5,965 nucleotides of DNA, from NCBI GenBank assembly GCA_003542325.1, contig DPKV01000188.1:1-5965 (forward strand). The letters are read 5' to 3'. The notes beneath the pieces are model-generated. The model saw only the letters and a list, made by a program, of their open reading frames with translations, ran no database searches and was not told the origin of the DNA. A program made the translations under genes and the position numbers. Of this stretch, positions 1 through 4,986 are shown one piece after another (position 1 is the first letter of the stretch; each line of letters opens with the position of its first letter). Source of the stretch: Anaerolineaceae bacterium (GTDB lineage: Bacteria > Chloroflexota > Anaerolineae > Anaerolineales > Anaerolineaceae).

Positions 1-34
1 GAAGGCTGATGCCTTACCACTTGGCCACGCCCGC
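1..34 (-). tRNA. tRNA-Gly(UCC), 5' part only, cut by the left window edge
   Basis: Read on the minus strand from 34 to 1, the bases fold as the first half of a tRNA. They give a 7-nt acceptor strand GCGGGCG, a TG linker, D-stem GCC/GGC around a 9-nt D-loop AAGTGGTAA with the usual GG, an A at position 26, anticodon stem TCAGC, and the loop start CTTC. Canonical numbering puts T34 and C35 of the anticodon in view; base 36 lies outside the window. The GCGGGC acceptor and the TCAGC-CTTC arm match the familiar bacterial tRNA-Gly(UCC) pattern, so glycine is the best call. Anticodon TCT (Arg), TCG (Arg) or TCA cannot be strictly excluded from the visible part. It lies 48 nt downstream of gatB on the same strand and has its own promoter. 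Confidence 0.85.
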
Positions 35-45
35 AACGCCACTCT

Positions 46-74
46 ATTTTACGCGAATCAACCCGTCCGGTCAA
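46..74 (-). promoter_or_regulatory. sigma-70 type promoter for the tRNA gene
   Basis: On the minus strand, TTGACC (74-69, 5 of 6 to the -35 consensus) is followed by a 17-nt spacer and TAAAAT (51-46, 5 of 6 to the -10 consensus). The predicted start near 39 leaves about 5 nt of leader before the tRNA 5' end at 34. It fits entirely in the gap after the gatB stop, so the tRNA can be transcribed independently of the gat operon. Confidence 0.75.
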
Positions 75-82
75 TGCCGGGA

Positions 83-1525
83 TCAGTTCTCACCTTTCAG
101 GGCCTTCTGCAGCAGCTCCCGGCTCAGCTTCGGGTCAGCCTTACCTTTCGTCTCGCGCATCATCTGCCCCATGAACCACCCGAACAGCCCTTCCTTGCCG
201 CCCCGGTAGCTGGCAACCTCGTCCGGGTTGTCAGCCAGCAATTTGTCGATGACCTGCTGCAGCGCTGAATCGTCGCTGACCTGCGCCAGGCCTTCTTCTG
301 CAACAATTTCCGCAGGGGCTTTGCCGGTTTCCTGAACTTTCGCCAGCAGGCTTTTACCAGTGGCAGTGTTGATCGTCCCGGCCTCCACCAGCTTGATGAC
401 CGCGGCCAGGTGTTCCGGTCTGACCACCAAACCATCCGCGTCGAGTCCCAAATCATTCATCATCCGCAGGCTTTCGTTCATAATCCAGTTGGAAACCACC
501 TTCGGGTCGCCGCCATAGGCTTTCACAGCGGCCTCAAAGTACTCCGAGATCGGCTTATCATTGGTCAGAATATCCGCGTCGTACTCCGGCAGGTCATACT
601 CCTTTATGAAGCGCGCCCGGCGCTCCAGCGGCAGTTCAGGCAGGGATGCCAAAACCTCCTCCCGCCATTCTTCCGTCAATTCCAGCGGGAGCAAATCCGG
701 CTCACGGAAATAGCGGTAATCCGCTTCGGTCTCCTTGGAGCGCATCATGGTCAGCTTACCCTTGGCGTCGTCCCAATCCAGCGTCCAGGCCTCAATTCTG
801 CCGCCTGATTCGACCACCTCGATCTGGCGCTCGACTTCCTTGTTGATCGCAGCCCGGACAGCCTCAATCGAGTTCACGTTCTTGATCTCGGTCTTGGTGT
901 TCAACGTGGTACTGCCCACCGGGCGGATCGAGACGTTGGCGTCACAGCGCAAGTGTCCCTTTTCCATATTCGCCTCGGAAATGCCCAGCCAGCGCAGCAA
1001 CTGCCGCAGACGGATCAGGTATTGTGCGGCTTCGTCGGCAGCGCGCAAATCCGGCCCGGTGACCATTTCCACCAGGGGTACACCGCAGCGATTAAAGTCC
1101 ACATAACGCCGCCCACCTTCATATTTTGTCTTCCCGGCATCTTCTTCCAGATGCAATTTGGCGATGCTCACCTTGCGTGCGCTGCCATCCGGCATCGGCA
1201 GGTCCATGTGCCCACCCTTGCCAAGCGACAGGTCAAATTGGGAGATCTGGTAGCCCTTGGGCAGGTCGGGATAGAAATAATTCTTCCGATCGAAGAAGGA
1301 GGTCAGCCGGATTTCGGAGTGCATGGCGGCGGCCAGTAAGGCGCCTTTCTCGACGGCAGCCGCGTTCAACACCGGCAGGACACCCGGCAGCCCGGTGCAG
1401 ACCGGACAAATATTGGTGTTCGGCGATTCCTCCCAGGAATCGGCTTTGCAGCCGCAGAAGATCTTGGTGGTCGTGTTCAGTTGGATATGGGTTTCAAGCC
1501 CAATAACGGTTTCGTATTCTGTCAT
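83..1525 (-). CDS. gatB: Asp/Glu-tRNA(Asn/Gln) amidotransferase subunit B
   Basis: This is the tRNA-binding and kinase subunit of the cytoplasmic GatCAB complex. It phosphorylates the side chain of misacylated Glu-tRNA(Gln) or Asp-tRNA(Asn), then aminates it with ammonia channelled from GatA. The 480-aa length is normal for the family. Visible marks in order are: VIGLETH (7-13); a zinc site of Cys24, Cys26, Cys40 and Cys43; the family signature FDRKNYFYPDLPKGYQ (78-93); LHLEEDAGK (124-132); DFNRCGVPLVE (143-153); RCDANVS (193-199); KTEIKNVNS (211-219); and RSKETEADYRYFREPDL (262-278). A helical YqeY-like tail covers roughly 330-478 (GGDPKVVSNWIMNE region). The ATG is preceded by GGGAAG at 5-nt spacing, and the gene starts 13 nt after gatA, so it is the last gene of a gatC-gatA-gatB operon. 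Nothing is missing from the expected motifs. Confidence 0.98.
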   Translation of the reverse strand: MTEYETVIGLETHIQLNTTTKIFCGCKADSWEESPNTNICPVCTGLPGVLPVLNAAAVEKGALLAAAMHSEIRLTSFFDRKNYFYPDLPKGYQISQFDLSLGKGGHMDLPMPDGSARKVSIAKLHLEEDAGKTKYEGGRRYVDFNRCGVPLVEMVTGPDLRAADEAAQYLIRLRQLLRWLGISEANMEKGHLRCDANVSIRPVGSTTLNTKTEIKNVNSIEAVRAAINKEVERQIEVVESGGRIEAWTLDWDDAKGKLTMMRSKETEADYRYFREPDLLPLELTEEWREEVLASLPELPLERRARFIKEYDLPEYDADILTNDKPISEYFEAAVKAYGGDPKVVSNWIMNESLRMMNDLGLDADGLVVRPEHLAAVIKLVEAGTINTATGKSLLAKVQETGKAPAEIVAEEGLAQVSDDSALQQVIDKLLADNPDEVASYRGGKEGLFGWFMGQMMRETKGKADPKLSRELLQKALKGEN

Positions 1526-1538
1526 TGTTTCTTCCCGT

Positions 1539-3125
1539 TTATCTCAATACCATTGGCTTTATCTTGCGCCAGGCTTCGTCTGCAGTCGCCTGTTCATAGG
1601 CATGACCGACCTGGAAGAGCGTTTCTTCCATAAAGTCAGGGGCCAGCAGCTGAATCCCGATCGGCAGCCCATCGGCGGCGATCCCACCCGGCACCGAAAT
1701 CCCGGGGATGCCGGCGTGGTTGGCCGGGACGGTCAACTGGTCGGCATACTGCATCAGGACCGAATCGCCATAGACATCCGCCATTTTGAAGGCGGTGGTG
1801 GGCGTAGTGGGCGTCAGCAGCGCATCCAGCTTGTACGCGCCGTCCACATTGAAAACATTTTCAAAGTCTGAACGGATCATACTCCGCACCTTGAGGGCGC
1901 GGGCGTAATACTGCTCGCTGTACTGCGCGGCGCTGACATACATCCCCATCAGGATGCGCAGTTTCGGCTGCAGGCCAAAGCCTTCCGCGCGGGACTTGCG
2001 GTACAACTCCCGCAGTTCATGGTATTCGCTGGTCGTCCGGTAGCCGTACTTGACGCCATCATAGCGGTGCAGGTTGGAAGCAGCTTCCACCCGGCTGATG
2101 ACGAAATAGGCGGGGATGCCGTAACTCGTATTGGGCATCGGGACGTCTTCCACGATTTCAGCACCCTGCTTCGCCAGGACTTCAGCAGCGTGGAAAGTCG
2201 CCGCCCGAATCTCTTCCGGCAACGCCTGGCGGACCAGCTCGCCCGTCTCGAGGTCGGGGAAGGTGATCTGCATATAATCCGGTGAAAGCCCGATCCTCAG
2301 CCCGTTCACGCCCTGTTCCAGGCTGGCGAGATAATCCGGCACGGCCACGGTCGCGGCTGTGCTGTCACGCTTGTCCGCGCCGGCCATAACGGAAAGCATC
2401 AGAGCGGCATCCCGGACATCACGGGAGACCGGCCCGGGACAATCCAGCGAGGAACCAAAAGCGATCAGCCCATAGCGGGAGACCCGTCCGTAAGTCGGCT
2501 TAAGACCGACGACGCCGCAAAAAGCGGCAGGCTGGCGGATTGAACCGGCGGTATCCGTCCCTAATGAGAGCGGCGCTTCACCGGCCGCGACAGAAGCTGT
2601 GGAACCGCCGGATGACCCGCCCGGTACGCGGGAGGGATCCCAGGGGTTGCGGGGAGAAGGCTGGAAAGCGGAGGATTCGGAAGAAGAGCCGTAGGTGAAT
2701 TCATCCAGGTTGACCTTGCCGAGGGTGATTGCACCAGCCGCTTCCAATCGTTCAACGGCGCTCGCCGTATACGGCGCGGAAAAGTTCGCCAGGATTTTGG
2801 AAGCGGCGGTGGAAGGCGTGTCCTTGACAGTGAAAATATCCTTGACCGTCAGGGGCACCCCCGCCAGCGGACCAACCGGTTCACCGGCTTTCACCTTCGC
2901 GTCCACGGCCTCCGCCTGCTCACGGGCCCGGTCAGCCGTCAGGGTGATGAAGGCATGCACCTTCTGTTTGTCTTCTTCGGTCAACTCACCAGCGTCCAGT
3001 GTTCCAGGACGCCCGTCAACCGCAGCGATCCGCGCCAGGGCGGCATCCAACACTTCCGCGGCGGACAGGTCGCCCTGCCGGACGCGTTGGGCAATTTCAA
3101 ATGCAGAAAGTTCCATCAGTGTCAT
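1539..3125 (-). CDS. gatA: Asp/Glu-tRNA(Asn/Gln) amidotransferase subunit A (amidase)
   Basis: This is the glutaminase subunit of GatCAB, an amidase-signature enzyme that releases ammonia from glutamine for transfer to tRNA-bound Glu or Asp. The Ser-cisSer-Lys triad is visible as Lys95 (PLTVKD), Ser171 (VPGGSSGGS) and Ser195 (DTAGSIRQPA). The last motif has TAG where TGG is commoner. Other family blocks are LGKVNLDEF (135-143), CGVVGLKPTYGRVSRYGL (203-220), RSDFENVF (418-425), LLTPTTPTTAF (436-446) and AGIPGISVPGG (471-481). At 528 aa it is longer than the usual ~480-490. From comparison by memory, the extra length comes from about 20 residues near 38-58 and about 15 near 287-306, both acidic. 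The ATG used lies 3 nt after the gatC stop with GGA at 7-nt spacing; Met4 is an alternative start. Translation is probably coupled to gatC. Confidence 0.98.
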   Translation of the reverse strand: MTLMELSAFEIAQRVRQGDLSAAEVLDAALARIAAVDGRPGTLDAGELTEEDKQKVHAFITLTADRAREQAEAVDAKVKAGEPVGPLAGVPLTVKDIFTVKDTPSTAASKILANFSAPYTASAVERLEAAGAITLGKVNLDEFTYGSSSESSAFQPSPRNPWDPSRVPGGSSGGSTASVAAGEAPLSLGTDTAGSIRQPAAFCGVVGLKPTYGRVSRYGLIAFGSSLDCPGPVSRDVRDAALMLSVMAGADKRDSTAATVAVPDYLASLEQGVNGLRIGLSPDYMQITFPDLETGELVRQALPEEIRAATFHAAEVLAKQGAEIVEDVPMPNTSYGIPAYFVISRVEAASNLHRYDGVKYGYRTTSEYHELRELYRKSRAEGFGLQPKLRILMGMYVSAAQYSEQYYARALKVRSMIRSDFENVFNVDGAYKLDALLTPTTPTTAFKMADVYGDSVLMQYADQLTVPANHAGIPGISVPGGIAADGLPIGIQLLAPDFMEETLFQVGHAYEQATADEAWRKIKPMVLR

Positions 3126-3128
3126 CGT

Positions 3129-3449
3129 TCAGTCCAGCTTCGTATGGGGAATATCGGGGACGATAATGTAGCCATCTTCCACCTGCGGGGCCTGGGCCAG
3201 GATCTCCGCCGGGTTCTCACAGGGGTCCCAGACATCTTCCCGGAGTCCGGGGCGGATGTCGGCAGTATAGGGCACGCCATGAGAGGCCAGCGGCACATCT
3301 TCTCCAACCGGCACCGCTTCAAGCTGATGAACGACTTTCAACTGCTTGTTGAGTTCCCGTCGCAGGTAATCCGCTTCTTCCGGGTTGAATTCAAAGGCCC
3401 CCAGTTCCACCAGGTGTTCAAAAAGTTCGGGTGTGATTTTATCTGTCAT
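3129..3449 (-). CDS. gatC: Asp/Glu-tRNA(Asn/Gln) amidotransferase subunit C
   Basis: This small subunit wraps around GatA and stabilises its contact with GatB. At 106 aa it has the normal family size (~95-105). The N-terminal helical half (HLVELGAFEFNPEEADYLRRELNKQL, read in two pieces at residues 12-37) is followed by the typical proline-rich linker with LREDVWDP (70-77). It ends with the conserved block AQAPQVEDGYIIVPDI (85-100). The frame stays open upstream to 3575, but that stretch is AT-rich, has no family similarity and would run through the promoter. The ATG at 3449 is therefore chosen; a weak GGAC sits about 8 nt before it. It is the first gene of the gatCAB operon. Confidence 0.95.
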   Translation of the reverse strand: MTDKITPELFEHLVELGAFEFNPEEADYLRRELNKQLKVVHQLEAVPVGEDVPLASHGVPYTADIRPGLREDVWDPCENPAEILAQAPQVEDGYIIVPDIPHTKLD

Positions 3450-3480
3450 AAGACCGTCCAATAGCATCGATATGGTGTGC

Positions 3481-3509
3481 ATTTTATCAATCATATATGA
3501 TACCTTAAA
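3481..3509 (-). promoter_or_regulatory. candidate extended -10 promoter of the gatCAB operon
   Basis: On the minus strand TGATAAAAT (3489-3481) is an extended -10: TG, one base, then TAAAAT (5 of 6 to consensus). A weak -35 TTTAAG (3509-3504, 3 of 6) stands 17 nt upstream. A start near 3474 would give a leader of about 25 nt before the gatC ATG. The assignment rests on motif match only, in AT-rich sequence where chance matches are frequent. Confidence 0.45.
3490..3501. promoter_or_regulatory. 12-bp perfect palindrome, possible operator
   Basis: ATCATATATGAT is a perfect palindrome lying wholly inside the 17-nt spacer of the predicted gatC promoter. That is a classic position for a dimeric repressor to block RNA polymerase. 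No regulator gene is in the window and the sequence is AT-rich, so chance or DNA-bending roles are possible. Confidence 0.25.
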
Positions 3510-3557
3510 GTCGGTTGGAATAAAGAAAAAAACTTCATTTTTAATTATCAAGGTCAG

Positions 3558-3588
3558 CTGTAGGGGTTGTTGCAAACAACCCCTACAG
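3558..3588. repeat. perfect inverted repeat: 14-bp stem, 3-nt loop
   Basis: Left arm CTGTAGGGGTTGTT (3558-3571) is exactly complementary to right arm AACAACCCCTACAG (3575-3588), separated by GCA. The arms include a GGGG/CCCC core and no mismatch. Neither strand has an adjoining T-run, so it does not look like an intrinsic terminator, and no convergent gene end needs one here. It sits between the divergent gatC and C45 genes, ending 21 bp before the TATAAT of the C45 gene. It could be a protein-binding site, a cruciform-forming site or a copy of a dispersed GTAGGGG-type palindromic repeat. The structure is certain; the role is not known. Confidence 0.85.
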
Positions 3589-3609
3589 GTTCATACGACT
3601 GGTCTGGGC

Positions 3610-3615
3610 TATAAT
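3610..3615 (+). promoter_or_regulatory. -10 box (TATAAT) placed for a leaderless transcript
   Basis: A perfect TATAAT ends six bases before the A of the ATG at 3622. With the usual 6-7 nt from the -10 to the start site, transcription would begin at or within a base of the start codon. No convincing -35 is seen at 16-18 nt spacing (AGGTTC and similar). There is also no Shine-Dalgarno at a workable distance, which agrees with a leaderless message. Confidence 0.5.
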
Positions 3616-3621
3616 GGGAAT

Positions 3622-4674
3622 ATGAATGCCAATCAAAATGAATTTAGGTCGATAAACCGTATCCCGGAAGAGCGCTACCTCCGGGTCAGCGGCACGCCCT
3701 ACCAGGTGGGACTGCTCATGGGCGAAGCTTTGCAGGCCCAGTTAACGAAAGACATTGACCACTACCTCAGCGACGGCCCTTTGAAATTCGGTGAGATCGA
3801 CAACAAATCGCTCACGGAAGGTGCGATGGCCTGGTTTGAGACCCTCCCCCAACGCTTCCGAATGGAATTGGAAGGTTTGGCCGATGGGTCGGGCGTTCCC
3901 ATCCGCTGGATTGCCGAATGGAATTATGCGGATGCCGGCAGCAGCACAGGGTGCAGCGGATTCCTCCTCCGGCGGGACGGCACCATTTGGCTGGGGCGCA
4001 ACAATGACCTGTGGGTGCCCGACTTATGGAGTTACGCCATCCGCCGCCACATCACCGGGCGGCTGGGGACGATCAACTTCGGTATGCGGGGGGAACTCTT
4101 CGCGGCGACCGGTCTGAACCAGGCCGGGTTGTGGCTCCACTATAACTGGCTGCCGTCTTTTGAGTCCGTCACCATCAGCGGCTGGACACCTTATGTGCTG
4201 CTGACCGAACTCCTCGAAACCTGCAAAAATGTAGATGAGATTGAATCCAGATTGCGGGAGACAACCCGGACCAGCGGCATGCTGATCTTTGCGCTGGAAG
4301 GTAATAACGGTGACGGGGCGATCATTGAATGTTCTCCCACACAGGTCTTTCGACGCGACATCGACCAGGCGTTTCTGGCAGGAACCAATCATTACCAGCA
4401 CCTGCCCACACCGCAACCCTCTAAGGACTATGCGCCAAAATCGGTTGCCCGTTTGGAAGCGCTGCAGGCGCACCTGAACGCCCTGCCGCAATCCCTGCAG
4501 CCGAACGACCTGATGGCCGTCCTCGCAGAACCCACCATTGAGCAGCGCGGCCCCGATTACGGCACGATCTATGCAAATCTATATCATCCTGCCAGCCGTC
4601 AAATCTGGTTCACCTTCGGCGGCTACCCGGCCGCCAGCAGGGGAAACTGGCAGCAGATTCCCTGGGCGTTCTAA
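3622..4674 (+). CDS. C45/AAT-like N-terminal-nucleophile hydrolase or acyltransferase
   Basis: This 350-aa protein has the features of the acyl-CoA:6-aminopenicillanic acid acyltransferase-like (AAT, peptidase family C45) branch of the Ntn-hydrolase superfamily. The N-terminal strand-helix VSGTPYQVGLLMGEAL (22-37) matches the family's usual opening. STGCSGFLLRRDG (108-120) supplies the probable nucleophile Cys111, which autocleavage after Gly110 would expose. GRNNDLW (125-131) gives Arg126 and Asp129, the latter 18 residues past the Cys as in the fungal enzyme. GLNQAGLWLHYNW (164-176) and GTNHY (254-258, Asn256) complete the pocket motifs. No signal peptide or membrane segment is visible, so it is probably cytoplasmic. 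Known members hydrolyse or transfer amide-linked acyl groups; the substrate here is unknown. The ATG at 3622 keeps the whole family opening; the internal Met33 has a better ribosome-binding site but would delete it. Neighbours give no pathway hint. Confidence 0.88.
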   Translation: MNANQNEFRSINRIPEERYLRVSGTPYQVGLLMGEALQAQLTKDIDHYLSDGPLKFGEIDNKSLTEGAMAWFETLPQRFRMELEGLADGSGVPIRWIAEWNYADAGSSTGCSGFLLRRDGTIWLGRNNDLWVPDLWSYAIRRHITGRLGTINFGMRGELFAATGLNQAGLWLHYNWLPSFESVTISGWTPYVLLTELLETCKNVDEIESRLRETTRTSGMLIFALEGNNGDGAIIECSPTQVFRRDIDQAFLAGTNHYQHLPTPQPSKDYAPKSVARLEALQAHLNALPQSLQPNDLMAVLAEPTIEQRGPDYGTIYANLYHPASRQIWFTFGGYPAASRGNWQQIPWAF

Positions 4675-4771
4675 CGATCTTGCCTTAGGTTTACAACTAT
4701 AAGTAATGATTATCGAAAAGGAGAAACGTAAAAGATTTCATCTCTACTTCATTTTCAAAAGCGATGATGAA
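4675..4771. other. non-coding spacer after the C45 gene
   Basis: These 97 nt are AT-rich and hold no reading frame with a start, no clear hairpin plus T-run terminator, and no recognisable RNA. An AAGGAG at about 4719-4724 resembles a ribosome-binding site but no start codon follows at a useful distance. It may be the remnant of a former gene start. The adjoining 4772-4986 is mostly the inverted-repeat element. Confidence 0.6.
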
Positions 4772-4814
4772 TTCTTGTCATTGCGAGGAACGAAGTGACG
4801 AAGCAATCTACGGA
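4772..4814 (+). repeat. left terminal inverted repeat of the MITE-like element
   Basis: This 43-nt arm has the outer block 4772-4788, a 9-nt middle AACGAAGTG, and the inner block 4798-4814. The middle makes the tandem-like echo CGAAGTGACGAAGC, with CGAAG at 4791-4795 and again at 4799-4803. Confidence 0.8.
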
Positions 4815-4835
4815 ATTACAATCCATGATGAACTA

Positions 4836-4853
4836 CTCTAAGACCATTTAGAG
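4836..4853. repeat. 6-bp hairpin in the centre of the element
   Basis: CTCTAA (4836-4841) pairs perfectly with TTAGAG (4848-4853) around a 6-nt loop. No T-run follows on either strand, so a terminator role is unlikely. A second weak hairpin, TTGG/CCAA around TTAC, lies at 4867-4878. Confidence 0.4.
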
Positions 4854-4920
4854 ATAAATAAGTGAATTGGTTACCCAACTTCAATAAACGAGCACTGGAG
4901 ACATGCTGAATTAATCAACA

Positions 4921-4969
4921 TCCGTAGATTGCTTCGTTGGCCCTATGGGCCGCCTCGCAATGACAAGAA
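4921..4969 (-). repeat. right terminal inverted repeat with a GGCCC-TAT-GGGCC insertion
   Basis: This 49-nt arm repeats the left arm in reverse orientation, but its middle is 15 nt (4938-4952) instead of 9. That middle contains GGCCC (4939-4943) and GGGCC (4947-4951) around TAT, a 5-bp GC stem of its own. Outer and inner blocks are exact matches to the left arm. Confidence 0.8.
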
Positions 4970-4986
4970 AATTAAATGGAAAGAAA

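Larger units (their letters stand above)
4772..4969. mobile_element. 198-bp MITE-like element with long imperfect terminal inverted repeats
   Basis: The ends are inverted copies of one unit. Outer 17-mer TTCTTGTCATTGCGAGG (4772-4788) is perfectly complementary to 4953-4969, and inner 17-mer ACGAAGCAATCTACGGA (4798-4814) to 4921-4937. The outer and inner blocks are separated by 9 nt on the left and 15 nt on the right. The 106-nt centre (4815-4920) is AT-rich with no open reading frame, so any mobility would need a transposase supplied elsewhere. The motif TCATTGCGAGG...CGAAGCAATCT recalls a repeat scattered through many bacterial genomes; copy number here could not be tested. No convincing target-site duplication is visible. 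An alternative is two separate REP-like repeats in opposite orientation. Confidence 0.7.

Noticed and set aside
2..15. Hairpin AAGGC-TGAT-GCCTT that could be read as a terminator after gatB
   Set aside because: These bases are explained by the D-arm and anticodon arm of the tRNA on the minus strand, and there is no T-run in view.
67..80. CCGG...CCGG small inverted repeat just after the gatB stop
   Set aside because: The stem is only 4 bp with no T-run, and it overlaps the -35 box of the tRNA promoter; too weak for a terminator.
410..1506. Several long open frames on the plus strand opposite gatB
   Set aside because: They overlap a complete, motif-rich gatB and have Arg/Ser/Pro-rich translations typical of antisense frames in GC-rich genes.
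3385..3621. N-terminal extension of the C45 frame upstream of 3622
   Set aside because: It would run antisense through gatC and across the perfect hairpin and the TATAAT box, and lacks family similarity.
4024..4491. 155-codon minus-strand frame inside the C45 gene
   Set aside because: The plus-strand frame carries all the conserved family motifs; the antisense frame resembles no known family.
4719..4735. AAGGAG that looks like a ribosome-binding site
   Set aside because: No ATG, GTG or TTG follows at a usable distance and no open frame starts there.
4772..4969. CRISPR-like array or riboswitch
   Set aside because: The arms are inverted, not direct, repeats, only two copies exist, and no known aptamer motif is visible.
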